Part shown: positions 36,792 to 46,654 of the stretch, one piece after another
Numbering within the stretch: position 1 is the stretch's first letter
Layout: each line of letters opens with the position of its first letter
DNA from: an uncultured Flavobacteriales bacterium
Lineage (GTDB): Bacteria > Bacteroidota > Bacteroidia > Flavobacteriales_G > Salibacteraceae
Direction: 5' to 3'
Length of the DNA: 64,000 nt
Assembly: GCA_913020435.1 (NCBI GenBank)
Contig: CAJVZZ010000005.1
Span: 83,083-147,082, forward strand
Made by a program: the position numbers and the translations under genes
The notes under the pieces: generated by a model
The model's input: only the letters and a program-made list of their open reading frames with translations
Databases searched by the model: none
What the model was told of the DNA's origin: nothing

Positions 36792-37022
36792 ATGAAATTA
36801 ACTCAGGCGCCTTTCAATAAACCCCTTCTGGTAATAAAAATAAGTGATACTGCTCTTGAAATTAAGTTGTTGGAATTGGGCTTTGGCGTTAACACCCAAT
36901 TCAACTTATTGAGGCAAGCGCCTTTTAATGGCCCTTATACGCTCAACAATGAAAAAACACAAATAATTTTGAGAAGTGAGGATGCTAATAGGATCGAAGT
37001 TTCAATACCACTAAGTAAATGA
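36792..37022 (+). CDS. feoA: FeoA domain protein
   Basis: A small SH3-like accessory protein (76 aa) of the ferrous iron uptake system. LEIKLLELGFGVNTQFNLLRQAPFNGPYTL matches the FeoA core in consecutive strands. ATG 36792 gives MKLTQAPFNK and agrees with the promoter position; the frame is open upstream to 36753. It overlaps feoB by 4 bases (ATGA). Confidence 0.88.
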   Translation: MKLTQAPFNKPLLVIKISDTALEIKLLELGFGVNTQFNLLRQAPFNGPYTLNNEKTQIILRSEDANRIEVSIPLSK

Positions 37023-39007
37023 ACGTTGTATTAGCGGGAAACCCAAACTGCGGTAAAACTTCTTTATTCAATCGGTTTACCGGTATGAATCAAAAAGTAG
37101 GTAACTACCCTGGAATTACTGTAAGTAAAAGAGAGGGTTCCTTTAAAATTGACAGCGAAGCTTGTTTAATCACTGACTTACCAGGTATTTATAGTTTATA
37201 TGCCGGAAGTGAAGACGAACAAATATCGGTAAACACACTATTAGATCTTCAAAAAATAGAAAAGCCTCCAATTATACTTTGCATAATAGATATTCAAAGT
37301 CCACATAAAAATCTGCTTCTACTTTCTCAACTTATCGAATTAGGAATGCCTGTTATCGGTGTTTTTAATTATCGTAAAAAAACTACGACATCTGAAATAA
37401 GCGATTGGATCAAAAAGTTAAAGGCGAAATATCTTATTCCTTTTTTAGCTTTAAATGCCAACTCCGGCGAAGGGGTAAATGCACTAAAGGAAGAATTAAA
37501 AAACAACAAGAACAATGAAGCAGTAAGTGGTGATCCAAATTCCAAAGTAGCGGAATTTGCGACGTGGATAAAACAAGCCAACGAGAGCGATACAGAATCA
37601 AATATTCTAAAAATAACCAAAGACCTAAGGGCTCGACTTGAGGATGTAGACAATAGTTTCCCGTCAAAAACTTACAGCCCTGAACTCAAACCAGATTCTA
37701 CTCAAAAAACCCACAGCAAAACTTCCTATCTAGATAAATTACTCATGCACCACATATGGGGTTATTTGATTTTTGGGATTTCATTAATTGTAATATTTCA
37801 AGCAGTATTTTCTTGGTCGGCCTATCCAATGGAATGGATTGAAGAAGGCTTTGGGTTATTATCTGCCTTTACCCAGAACTATTTACCCTCTAATTTTTAT
37901 ACAAATGCAATAAGCGATGGAATCATTCCTGGGCTTGCAGGCATTGTTGTTTTTGTGCCGCAAATTTCCTTTCTATTCTTGTTTATTGCCTTGTTCGAAG
38001 AGTCTGGTTACATGACGCGCGTGGTGTATTTAATGGATAGACTGGTAAAACCTTTTGGTCTATCCGGTAGGAGTGTAGTGCCTTTAATTTCGGGTTATGC
38101 CTGTTCAATACCTGCAATCATGGCTACTCGAACCATAAAAAACCCCAGAGAAAAGCTGATTACCATGCTCGTAATCCCTTTTATGACCTGTTCTGCCAGA
38201 ATACCAGTGTATACAACACTTATCGCGCTTATGATGTCTTCAGAGGCCAGTGTGGGTGTCTTTAACTCTCAAGGATTGGTGCTATTTGCCCTGTATTTGT
38301 TTGGTGCTTTTATGTCCTTTTTTACTGCGTTAGTCGCTCATAAAATAATGAAGCGCGGCGGCAGGTCTGTGCTCATCATGGAACTCCCAAACTACAAAAT
38401 ACCAAGTTTCAATAATGTGATGCTTACTATTTATGAAAAAAGTAAATCCTTTGTATTTCAGGCGGGTAAAATAATTATCCTCGTTTCTCTTGCTTTATAC
38501 TTAATGTCAAATATTGGATTCAACGATACGTTTGAGAAAATTGAAGATAATGATACAGAATTTGTAAATCAATTCACACCCAATGAATTAGCTCAGTTAA
38601 AACTGGAGAATAGTGTGATAGGTCAACTCGGAAAATTCATTGAACCCGCCATTAGACCATTAGGATACGATTGGAAAATTGGAATTTCGCTCATCACCTC
38701 CTTTGCGGCAAGAGAGGTTTTTGTGGGAACAATGAGTACCATCTATGCATTGGAAGATGCCGGTGACGATACAACCTCTATCATTCAGAAAATGCAGTCG
38801 GACAAAAATCCAGACGGAACAGCAAAATACAGCCTTGCAGTAGTACTTTCTTTATTGGCGTTTTATGCATTAGCCATGCAATGCCTCAGCACAATAGCGG
38901 TTATGTATAAAGAAACTGGAGGTTGGAAGTGGCCCTCAATTCAGTTTATTGTTTCTACAGGCAGCGCCTATTTATTGGCGTTGTTGATATATCAACTTAT
39001 GAGTTAA
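37019..39007 (+). CDS. feoB: Ferrous iron transporter FeoB with atypical G4 motif
   Basis: A 662-aa Fe(II) transporter with an N-terminal G domain. G1 is GNPNCGKTS, G2 is the Thr in YPGITVSKREG, and G3 is DLPGIYS. The G4 position reads GVFNYRKK (Asn117-Tyr-Arg-Lys120) instead of NxxD, so the Asp that normally selects guanine is missing. The membrane part begins near residue 240 and has two Gate motifs (SGYACSIPAIMATRTI, then SFAAREVFVGTMSTIY) and the transport Cys in YACSIPA. The short cytosolic linker is degenerate. It overlaps feoA by 4 bases. Confidence 0.93.
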   Translation: MNVVLAGNPNCGKTSLFNRFTGMNQKVGNYPGITVSKREGSFKIDSEACLITDLPGIYSLYAGSEDEQISVNTLLDLQKIEKPPIILCIIDIQSPHKNLLLLSQLIELGMPVIGVFNYRKKTTTSEISDWIKKLKAKYLIPFLALNANSGEGVNALKEELKNNKNNEAVSGDPNSKVAEFATWIKQANESDTESNILKITKDLRARLEDVDNSFPSKTYSPELKPDSTQKTHSKTSYLDKLLMHHIWGYLIFGISLIVIFQAVFSWSAYPMEWIEEGFGLLSAFTQNYLPSNFYTNAISDGIIPGLAGIVVFVPQISFLFLFIALFEESGYMTRVVYLMDRLVKPFGLSGRSVVPLISGYACSIPAIMATRTIKNPREKLITMLVIPFMTCSARIPVYTTLIALMMSSEASVGVFNSQGLVLFALYLFGAFMSFFTALVAHKIMKRGGRSVLIMELPNYKIPSFNNVMLTIYEKSKSFVFQAGKIIILVSLALYLMSNIGFNDTFEKIEDNDTEFVNQFTPNELAQLKLENSVIGQLGKFIEPAIRPLGYDWKIGISLITSFAAREVFVGTMSTIYALEDAGDDTTSIIQKMQSDKNPDGTAKYSLAVVLSLLAFYALAMQCLSTIAVMYKETGGWKWPSIQFIVSTGSAYLLALLIYQLMS

Positions 39008-39052
39008 TTTATTGAAATAAATGCTTACTAGATTTTGTGTTTTTCCAAATCT

Positions 39053-39603
39053 ATGCGCTCAATCAAACGTTCTTGTCACTTAGTGTTTTCCTTAATTCTA
39101 TTACTCAGCAACCTGAATATATCTGGTCAAACGGATCCTTTTACAATAAAAGGTGATAAAAAGCAGCAACTGATCGGAGCATAATCATCATTGTAGGAAC
39201 TGACAACTTAAAAGAACTAAAATTGGAAAAAGATGCACTTTTCAGCTTTATCTTAGAATACGTATATAATTCTACGGTCCTTTTTGGAGGTAAAGATGTT
39301 TATTCCAAAAGTGTTTTTATTAATTTAAGAAATGTCGCTGAGTCAGACGTAAATATTGGGTGTCACTCAAGTGAAGTCGATATTGCTTTTACCTCAAGCT
39401 CCAAATATCCTGAAAAACCAATTGAAGCACTACTCACTGGAAGAATAATATTTAAACCCGAAGTCCAATGTTTTGATTGGCCCCTGTTAGAGCCAAATGA
39501 GGTATTCTTGGACTACGAAAGGTTTCAAAAAGAACTTACACATGAAAAACCTAAGAATAAACGAGTTGATTACGCAAACGCTGGAAATAATAAATTGTAC
39601 TAA
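39053..39603 (+). pseudogene. Secreted protein gene with a frameshift near its start
   Basis: The ATG at 39053 opens a frame with a signal peptide (HLVFSLILLLSNLNISGQ) that stops at 39182-39184 after 43 codons. The +1 frame continues protein-like from about 39160 (IIIIVGTDNLKELKLEKD) through to 39603, ending NNKLY. A change near the A-run in gataaaaagcag would join them into one exported protein of about 180 aa. The domain is not recognised. Downstream it leads into the CotH protein gene. If this is a sequencing error, it is an intact gene. Confidence 0.6.
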
Positions 39604-39637
39604 CCATAGTTCTTACAAAGGCTAATATTGCCCTTTA

Positions 39638-41959
39638 ATGACAAACAATTCAACATACCTCAATATTCTGTTTTTTGCAGTCGTGCTTTCCTTTTTTACT
39701 AAAAATGGAAATACGCAACAAGTTGTGATTAACGAAATTATGAGTTCCAACTATTCGTCTTGGTATGACGAAAACCAAAATACTCCTGATTGGATTGAGC
39801 TTTACAACCCCTCCAACTCTTCAGTTAATTTATCTAATTATGCGTTATCAGATAAAAGGGATAACTTAAGAAAATGGGTGTTTTTAAATGATACAATTGG
39901 AGCAAACGGCTTCCTAATTATTGCCGCTTCAGGAGAGAATAAAAAACAACCCAGTTCAACTTTACATACTAATTTCAAAATTAGCGCAGAAGGAGAACGT
40001 CTTTTTCTGACCAATAATACGGGTGTTATTATTGATAGTACTCCAGAAATTCATTTACCTGTAAATCATAGTCATGGAAGAATAAAAGACGGAAATGATA
40101 CCACAGGCGTTTTTTTTCAATCCACTCCCAATGCCTCTAATAGTAGTAGCTTTTTTATTGAGGAAATATCCTTTTCAAGGAAATTTGGTTTTTATGCTGC
40201 CCCTTTCAATTTACAATTGACTTGTTTAGACTCTATATATTATTCTATTGATGGATCAGAACCCTCAACCCAATCAAAATTGTACGCCAACACAATTCGA
40301 ATTGATGCCAAGCCAAAGAGTGCTCTTAGTTTAATCCCAACCACGCATATTAGAAATGACACTGAAAGCCAGCTTGAAAATCAATTTGGATTCAAGGTTC
40401 CTGATAAAGAAACACGCAGAGGAGTCGCTTTTCGTGCTCAATCATTTAAAAATGGACAACCTACAAGTAAAATCTATTCAGGCACGTTTTTTACCAATGC
40501 AGACAAATATTCATTCCCTGTAATTTCACTTATTCTAGACTCTAATCAACTTTTCAATTACGCCAGAGGGATTTACGTTCCTGGAATTCATTGGGATGAA
40601 TCTAACGTTGGTTGGACGGGAAATTATTATCAACGTGGACGTGATTGGGAACGTATAGCCAGTATGGAGTTTTTTAATGAACACCGCTTCAAACAATTTT
40701 CAGAAACTATTGGATTGCGCATTTCTGGTAACAAATCAAGAGATTATCCACAAAAATCGCTACGAATTTATTTTAGAAAGGACTATGGAATGTCAGAAAT
40801 TCCAAATTATTTCTTTCAGCAAAGGGCGTATGAAAAATTAAAACGAATAAGTCTAAGGTCATCTTTCACGTATTGGAATGACCGAAATTTATTATTTCAA
40901 GACGACGTAATTCACGAATTAGCATGGCGGTCAGGGCTTAACATAGATGTTCAACATTCTCAGCCTTCTATAGTTTTTATTAACGGAGAATATTGGGGAA
41001 TTCATAATATTCGTGAGCGACAAGACAATGATCATATAAGTAACTTATATGATATCCCAAAAAACGGAGTCAATATTATTTCGGGCAACCTAAATTTAGA
41101 GGAAGGAGACCCTAAGTCTTTTAAAGATCTTTTGGATTTTACAACAATAAATGAACTGAGTAATCTTACAAATTATGCTCACGTAGAATCAATAATTGAT
41201 ATGGATAGTTATGTTGACTATTTCATTATTGAAACCTTTTTTGGAAATGCCGATTGGCCTGACAATAACATGAAAATGTGGCGTAAAAACGAAGAAGAGT
41301 CTAAATGGAGGTGGCTTCTCTATGATTTAGATGCTACAGGTGTCTACCCAAACAATAATCCCTTCATTTTCCTAAAAGATACAGCAAACGATCAAGTTCA
41401 ACTTTTTAGATCTCTCATGGAAAATGAAATTTTTGTAGAGCGATTTACTAATCGATATTTCGAATTACTTTCCACATCATTTTTACCTTTTCGGATTCAA
41501 GAAATGGTAAAAATTAAAATGGACTTATATGGGCCGGAGATATCGGCTCATATAGACCGTTGGGGCAATCCTGTTTCCTATGAAAACTGGATAGAGAGTT
41601 GTAAGCAGTTTCTTGATTTTCTAGACAAACGTCCATGTGTTGTTCAACAAGCTCTAATTGATGTTTTTAAATTACCGAAAAAAGATATTCTTAATTGTAT
41701 TGAAGAACCTGAAGCAATAACCCAGTTAAGTATTTATCCAAATCCAAGTTCAGCTTTCATTGAAGTAAAAACCAATGCTACCATTAAGGAACCACTAATT
41801 TTTGAAATATTCTATAGTAATGGACTTCTTATACAATCTTATAGACTGACAGAAAATAAGCACAACATCAATCTAGGCAACTATAGTGATGGATTATACA
41901 TTGGAAAAACAACAATAAATGGGCGAAGCAATGTTTTAAAATTTGTAATCGCAGATTAG
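39638..41959 (+). CDS. CotH-kinase family protein with lamin-tail and T9SS sorting domains
   Basis: A 773-aa exported protein. A signal peptide (to about residue 26) is followed by a lamin-tail domain (VINEIMSSNYSSW, PDWIELYNPSNSSVNLSNY), then a chitobiase/FN3-like segment (SIYYSIDGSEPS, about residue 200). The CotH domain (about 300-610) has KSRDYPQKSLRIYF, NGEYWGIHNIRERQD and RWLLYDLDATG, the metal-binding region of this protein-kinase-like fold. The end is a T9SS type A sorting tail (LSIYPNPSSAFIEVK, GLYIGKTTINGRSNVLKF). It is probably surface-exposed. CotH proteins can phosphorylate proteins in other bacteria; activity here is inference. Confidence 0.92.
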   Translation: MTNNSTYLNILFFAVVLSFFTKNGNTQQVVINEIMSSNYSSWYDENQNTPDWIELYNPSNSSVNLSNYALSDKRDNLRKWVFLNDTIGANGFLIIAASGENKKQPSSTLHTNFKISAEGERLFLTNNTGVIIDSTPEIHLPVNHSHGRIKDGNDTTGVFFQSTPNASNSSSFFIEEISFSRKFGFYAAPFNLQLTCLDSIYYSIDGSEPSTQSKLYANTIRIDAKPKSALSLIPTTHIRNDTESQLENQFGFKVPDKETRRGVAFRAQSFKNGQPTSKIYSGTFFTNADKYSFPVISLILDSNQLFNYARGIYVPGIHWDESNVGWTGNYYQRGRDWERIASMEFFNEHRFKQFSETIGLRISGNKSRDYPQKSLRIYFRKDYGMSEIPNYFFQQRAYEKLKRISLRSSFTYWNDRNLLFQDDVIHELAWRSGLNIDVQHSQPSIVFINGEYWGIHNIRERQDNDHISNLYDIPKNGVNIISGNLNLEEGDPKSFKDLLDFTTINELSNLTNYAHVESIIDMDSYVDYFIIETFFGNADWPDNNMKMWRKNEEESKWRWLLYDLDATGVYPNNNPFIFLKDTANDQVQLFRSLMENEIFVERFTNRYFELLSTSFLPFRIQEMVKIKMDLYGPEISAHIDRWGNPVSYENWIESCKQFLDFLDKRPCVVQQALIDVFKLPKKDILNCIEEPEAITQLSIYPNPSSAFIEVKTNATIKEPLIFEIFYSNGLLIQSYRLTENKHNINLGNYSDGLYIGKTTINGRSNVLKFVIAD

Positions 41960-41975
41960 ATTATATATCTATTCG

Positions 41976-43394
41976 CTAAATCATCACCCCAATAACGCAA
42001 ACATCATCAACTTGCTCGAGATCGTTTCGCCATTTTTCGAATACTTCATTTAGTATTTGTTGCTGTTTACTATTAGGTTCCTTCATTACTTCAGAAAGTA
42101 ATTTCTTGAACGGTCCATATTTAAATTTCCTAGAATTTGCGCCACCAAATTGATCGGCAAAGCCATCAGAAAAAATGAAAATATACTCCCCTTTTTGCGT
42201 TTGAATAGTTGTACTAGTAAATGGTTTTTCATCTACATATCTGCCAACTGGTTGCCTATCTCCTTTGTATTCGTTAAGAATATGAGTCTTATTAAATACT
42301 CCTTTTTCACTAGGAACCTCGCCCTCTTTTAAGTGTCTAAAGTGGTAAAGTGGACTTTTGGCGCCAGTAAATTGAACTTCCAAAGTTTTATTGTCCAGAC
42401 GACACAATGCAATGTCCATCCCATCTTGAATTTCATCGTCTCCCTTTGAAAGGGTAGAAACGACAATTTTACGAACCAAATCTAAAATTTCACTAGTTTC
42501 TGTGAGCTTTAACTCAACGGTAGCTCTATTAAGAGCTGCAGTGCACACCATACTTACCATTGCTCCCGGAACTCCATGCCCAGTGCAATCTGCAGCAGCA
42601 AAATAGGTGTATTGCTTAGAGTTGTGGATCCAATAAAAATCACCTGCAACAATGTCTTTTGGTTTGAAAAAAACAACAGGATTCCCAAGGAATTCTTCAA
42701 AAGATTTTCTAGAAGGAAGTACTGCTGACTGTATCCTTTTAGCATAAGTAATAGAATCTAAAATCTCTTGATTTTTTTCTTCTACCAGTGACTTTTGTCG
42801 AGCAAGTTGTTTGTTTGAATGCTCCAATTGTAATCTAGAAATAATACTCGATTTCGTGAGTCTGTAACGCACATCAACCAAAAAAATAAAGATTACCATT
42901 ACTAATAAAGTAAGCGCGCCTCCGTTAACTAAAATCTCTTCGGCGGTGAGCTCACTAAAAAAATAAAAGAACAAAATATTAATCGGAAGACTTAAATAAA
43001 GGGCCTTGATAGACCAATGCTTTCGCCATAGTAGCATCATACCGGCACCAATAATTAAAGCAATATAAGAAAAGGTATGTTTCTGCATTTCCCCGGCATC
43101 CATTATGCTCCACATGTATGCGTTTTGAATACTAATCAGCATAAAAGGAATAAATGCCAACAACTCAGCAATCATATTCCAACGGGATCGCATAAATAAA
43201 AGAAAAGCTGTGACTATTGAAATCCCTATTCTGATAAGAAGAAACTGAAACCATGTTTCGGCATTATTAAAATAATCAACAACGCTGAACAATAGATTAA
43301 AAACAACTGCAATCCAGCAAATAGTTGTGTGGTAACGAAGGACATCAATATCCATAGCTTCTTCCCACTTTACCGAAAATTCTTTTCTTACCAT
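41976..43394 (-). CDS. Membrane-bound SpoIIE/PP2C-family protein phosphatase
   Basis: About 472 aa. The N-terminal region has six or seven transmembrane helices (to about residue 190), then a coiled coil (about 195-230), then a SpoIIE-type PP2C domain. Metal-binding motifs include KPKDIVAGDFYW, AAADCTGHGVPGAMVSM, DGMDIALC, FSDGFADQFGG and the final DDVCVIGV. Such enzymes usually act in partner-switching control with anti-sigma antagonists; none is adjacent. I prefer ATG 43394 over the TTG at 43418. Confidence 0.9.
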   Translation of the reverse strand: MVRKEFSVKWEEAMDIDVLRYHTTICWIAVVFNLLFSVVDYFNNAETWFQFLLIRIGISIVTAFLLFMRSRWNMIAELLAFIPFMLISIQNAYMWSIMDAGEMQKHTFSYIALIIGAGMMLLWRKHWSIKALYLSLPINILFFYFFSELTAEEILVNGGALTLLVMVIFIFLVDVRYRLTKSSIISRLQLEHSNKQLARQKSLVEEKNQEILDSITYAKRIQSAVLPSRKSFEEFLGNPVVFFKPKDIVAGDFYWIHNSKQYTYFAAADCTGHGVPGAMVSMVCTAALNRATVELKLTETSEILDLVRKIVVSTLSKGDDEIQDGMDIALCRLDNKTLEVQFTGAKSPLYHFRHLKEGEVPSEKGVFNKTHILNEYKGDRQPVGRYVDEKPFTSTTIQTQKGEYIFIFSDGFADQFGGANSRKFKYGPFKKLLSEVMKEPNSKQQQILNEVFEKWRNDLEQVDDVCVIGVMI

Positions 43395-43577
43395 TAACTC
43401 TGTTCTCTTAATCCTCAATAGAAACTCCGAATTTTAATTCGCTAGTCTACTTCAATAATAATATTTAGTTAAAGTTAGCACAAGATTTTATTTGGGACAT
43501 AATCGTCTGGCTTTTGAGATTAGAAACGTCTTTATTCGAAAAAAACTTTGTTAGCCTCGTAGGGGGTTTCCTTCTAC

Positions 43578-43585
43578 TACTTTTG
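43578..43585 (+). promoter_or_regulatory. -7 promoter element of thiL (TACTTTTG)
   Basis: Perfect TAnnTTTG, 21 bases before the preferred thiL ATG at 43607. It lies within the longer open frame that begins at 43514, which argues against that upstream start. Confidence 0.55.
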
Positions 43586-43606
43586 CATTCTTATAAATTG
43601 GTAATT

Positions 43607-44650
43607 ATGATGCAAGAAGATTCGGAACGTACAGAACTAGAAAACCTAGGTGAATTTGGACTTATTGACCATTTAACTAAAGATCTGGAAAACAAACAGC
43701 CATCAACTAAAATTGGTGTAGGTGACGATGCTGCAGTAATTGATATTGGAGATAAGTATCTTCTAGTTTCAACAGATATGCTTATGGAGGGTGTGCACTT
43801 TGATTTAAGCTACGCACCGCTTAAGCATTTGGGATACAAGGCGGTCATAGTAAACCTTTCGGACATTTATGCAATGAACGGTACGGCAACTCAAATCACC
43901 ATTTCTATTGCTGTTAGTAACCGTTTTTCATTAGAAGCAATCGATGCGTTTTATGAAGGCGCTAAATTGGCTGCCGAAATTTATGGAGTAGATATTATTG
44001 GGGGTGACACCACCTCATCTCTTGCTGGTTTTGGCATTTCAATTACCGCTATTGGCGAGGTAGAAAAAGACCAATTAGCTACTCGATCTGGAGCTCAAGA
44101 AAACGATTTAATCTGTGTTACCGGAGATTTAGGCGGAGCATATGTTGGATTACAATTGTTGGAAAGAGAAAAAGGGATTTTTAAAGAAGACGATAAAGTT
44201 CAGCCCGATTTTTCTGGAAAAGATTACTTACTGGAGCGTCAACTAAAGCCAGAAGCAAAAAAAGGCTTGAAAAAAATGCTGAAAAATGCAGGAATTGTTC
44301 CTACCTCTATGATTGATGTTTCTGATGGATTAGCATCAGAGCTGATGCATTTAGGAAAAAATTCAGATAAGGGAATGACGATCTACGAAAACAAATTACC
44401 TATTGATCCGCTTACCGTTTCTACCTCTGAAGAATTAGGAGTAGACCCAACAATATCTGCGTTAAATGGTGGTGAGGATTACGAATTGCTTTTTACAGTT
44501 GCTCAAGCCAATTTTGAGAATGTAAAATCGCTTGAAGGAGTTTCAATTATTGGACACGTTACCGACATCAATACGGGATTTAACATGATTGGAAAAGGTG
44601 ATAATGTCATCAAACTTTCTGCTCAAGGCTGGAATGCCTTTAGCAAATAA
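43607..44650 (+). CDS. thiL: Thiamine-monophosphate kinase
   Basis: ThiL phosphorylates thiamine phosphate to thiamine pyrophosphate. The 347-aa protein shows GEFGLIDHLTKDL, the Mg/ATP segment VGDDAAVIDIG, VSTDMLMEGVHFDLSY, NLSDIYAMNGTATQ, GGDTTSS, IDVSDGLASEL and NGGEDYELLFT. All belong to the PurM-like kinase fold. ATG 43607 or 43610 is the family-like start and fits the promoter at 43578; the frame extends upstream to 43514. Confidence 0.94.
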   Translation: MMQEDSERTELENLGEFGLIDHLTKDLENKQPSTKIGVGDDAAVIDIGDKYLLVSTDMLMEGVHFDLSYAPLKHLGYKAVIVNLSDIYAMNGTATQITISIAVSNRFSLEAIDAFYEGAKLAAEIYGVDIIGGDTTSSLAGFGISITAIGEVEKDQLATRSGAQENDLICVTGDLGGAYVGLQLLEREKGIFKEDDKVQPDFSGKDYLLERQLKPEAKKGLKKMLKNAGIVPTSMIDVSDGLASELMHLGKNSDKGMTIYENKLPIDPLTVSTSEELGVDPTISALNGGEDYELLFTVAQANFENVKSLEGVSIIGHVTDINTGFNMIGKGDNVIKLSAQGWNAFSK

Positions 44651-44762
44651 TAATTCTCTGTCTTACAGATATTTATAGCTTTTAACTATTTCTAAAAATT
44701 TCTTGATTTTGGATGGTGATACATTCAAAAAACCTACATAATCTTGCAAAAAATTTGAGGCT

Positions 44763-45362
44763 ATGAATTTGCAAGAAATGCTCTCAGTAACATTGATTTT
44801 ATTTTCTGTTATTGACATCGTTGGATCTATTCCAATTGTAATTGATTTACGTAAGAAAGAAGGTGAAATTCAGTCGCTAAAAGCGACTATTGTTTCGGGA
44901 ATTTTAATGATCGTTTTCCTGTATGTAGGAGCAAGCATTCTTAGCCTATTTGGACTTGATCAACATTCGTTTGCTATCGCCGGGGCAATCATTATGTTTT
45001 TTATCGCGGTTGAAATGATTTTAGGAATTACACTCTTTAAATCCGATCCAACTTCAAAAGGAATTGGTTCTATTGTTCCTTTAGCATTTCCGCTTATCGC
45101 TGGGGCAGGAACACTAACAACTATACTTTCATTACGTGCTGTATATGATCCTACCAATATTTTAATCGGTATTATTCTAAATCTATTCATCATATTCGCT
45201 GTGCTTAAATCAACGAACTTTCTAGAAAAGAAAATTGGCCCAGGTGGTTTTATGGTCTTGCGAAGAGTCTTTGGGATTATCCTATTGGCTATTTCAGTTA
45301 AAATTTTCAAGGAAAACATTTTGCTTACGCTCATCGAATTCCAGGCTACATTATCTACCTAA
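44763..45362 (+). CDS. MarC family integral membrane protein
   Basis: A 199-aa protein with six hydrophobic helices of the MarC/UPF0056 family: LILFSVIDIVGSIPIVIDLRK, IAGAIIMFFIAVEMILG, GSIVPLAFPLIAGAGTLTT. The family is of unknown function despite its naming after the mar locus; it is not established as a drug transporter. It stands alone between thiL and the SRPBCC gene. Confidence 0.93.
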   Translation: MNLQEMLSVTLILFSVIDIVGSIPIVIDLRKKEGEIQSLKATIVSGILMIVFLYVGASILSLFGLDQHSFAIAGAIIMFFIAVEMILGITLFKSDPTSKGIGSIVPLAFPLIAGAGTLTTILSLRAVYDPTNILIGIILNLFIIFAVLKSTNFLEKKIGPGGFMVLRRVFGIILLAISVKIFKENILLTLIEFQATLST

Positions 45363-45410
45363 CGATCTAGTATTTAATTACTTTAGAGGGCTAAAACAAT
45401 AACTCAAACT

Positions 45411-46433
45411 ATGAAAGTGCTGAAAATTATTATCGGAATTACAGTACTTGTTATTGCTCTCAGTTTCGGTTACTTAGCAATGTTACCCTCTACCTACTCT
45501 ATTGAAAGAAGTGTAACCATAGAAGCGCCAAAAGCTCTTATAATGGAACATTTAGCCAATTTTTCAGAGTGGGAAAATTGGAGCCCTTGGAAGGCTAAAG
45601 ACCCAAAAGCAAAATACACCTATGAAGGAGAAGATGGGGTTCTTGGCTCTAAAATGAGTTGGATAACCAGCTTTCCCGCTGATAATAAAAATCAAATTGG
45701 CGAAGGTGGAATGATTCTGACAGAACTCACTAAATCGACTGCAACCTTTGAATTGTGGTTTTTAAAACCTAGGGAAATGACTTCAAAAAATGGATTTGAA
45801 TTAACCACAGATGGTAATAAAACTATTGTGGGTTGGCACGACTCTGGAGAACTCTCCTTTTTTGCTCGTCCAGCAGGAAAAGCAAAAGATGAAAGAGTCG
45901 GTCCTGACTTTGAAAATGGATTAGCTGCACTAAAGACGCATATAGAGAAGCACGCAGAAAGCATAGAGATTGAATATGTTATTGAAGAAGTTAATGTTGA
46001 GTCAGTTTACTACTATTCTTTGACGGATACTGTCAGCAGAGAAGAAATAACAAGTGCAACCAAAACGATGTTGACTGGCTTAATGGAATTTGCTGCTAAT
46101 AATACTATTGAAGTTTCTGGGGCACCTTTTACCATGTATAACTCATGGGCTGGTAAAACCACAAAAATAGAATGCGGAATTCCTGTTACTGATAATACCA
46201 TCGAGGGAAAAGAAGGAATAACAGCAGGCTCCTATTATGCAGGAAATGCTTTAAAAACAACACATCTAGGTGGATACAAAACTTCAGAAAAATCGCATAG
46301 CTCAATTGGTGATTATGTAGAAATCCATGGAAAAATGATTATTGGTAATCCGTGGGAAGTATATATTGCGGGTCCTATGAACGAACCCGATACTTCCAAA
46401 TGGATTACTGAAATTTACTACCCTATTCAATAA
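45411..46433 (+). CDS. SRPBCC (START-like) plus GyrI-like effector-binding protein
   Basis: A 340-aa protein with one N-terminal transmembrane segment (residues 4-24). A polyketide-cyclase/START-like domain covers about residues 30-180 (SIERSVTIEAPKALIMEHL, WENWSPWKAKDP). A GyrI/AraC effector-binding-like domain covers about 185-340 (GITAGSYYAGNALKTTHLGGY, WEVYIAGPMNEPDTSKWITEIYYPI). This two-domain type is common in Bacteroidota; both folds bind small hydrophobic ligands. No DNA-binding part is present. A strong terminator follows. Confidence 0.87.
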   Translation: MKVLKIIIGITVLVIALSFGYLAMLPSTYSIERSVTIEAPKALIMEHLANFSEWENWSPWKAKDPKAKYTYEGEDGVLGSKMSWITSFPADNKNQIGEGGMILTELTKSTATFELWFLKPREMTSKNGFELTTDGNKTIVGWHDSGELSFFARPAGKAKDERVGPDFENGLAALKTHIEKHAESIEIEYVIEEVNVESVYYYSLTDTVSREEITSATKTMLTGLMEFAANNTIEVSGAPFTMYNSWAGKTTKIECGIPVTDNTIEGKEGITAGSYYAGNALKTTHLGGYKTSEKSHSSIGDYVEIHGKMIIGNPWEVYIAGPMNEPDTSKWITEIYYPIQ

Positions 46434-46454
46434 ATGAAACTTATTTGTTTGAAT

Positions 46455-46483
46455 GCCTCTATTTATCGAAATAGGGGCTTTTT
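46455..46483 (+). terminator. Intrinsic terminator after the SRPBCC gene
   Basis: A 10-bp stem GCCTCTATTT / AAATAGGGGC (one G-T pair) with loop ATCG is followed directly by TTTTT. It starts 22 bases after the stop codon. Confidence 0.85.
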
Positions 46484-46576
46484 ATTTTCACACTAATACC
46501 CATTGAAAGGTTAAACTGAATTTACACACCTGAAACTTAAAGCAAAACACAGTATATCAAACGCTTACGTTAAGTA

Positions 46577-46601
46577 GATTCTGAAACAAGTTCAAAATGA
46601 C
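46577..46601. repeat. REP-like intergenic repeat, copy 2
   Basis: Diverged copy of the 25-mer at 2205-2229 (20 of 25 bases identical), with shorter complementary arms (TTCTGAA and TTCAAAA). It lies between the terminator of the SRPBCC gene and the PLP enzyme gene. Confidence 0.45.
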
Positions 46602-46654
46602 TCTAGCGGAGCAAACCATTGAAAAAGAATTAAAAAGTTACTTTCTTTACGCTT

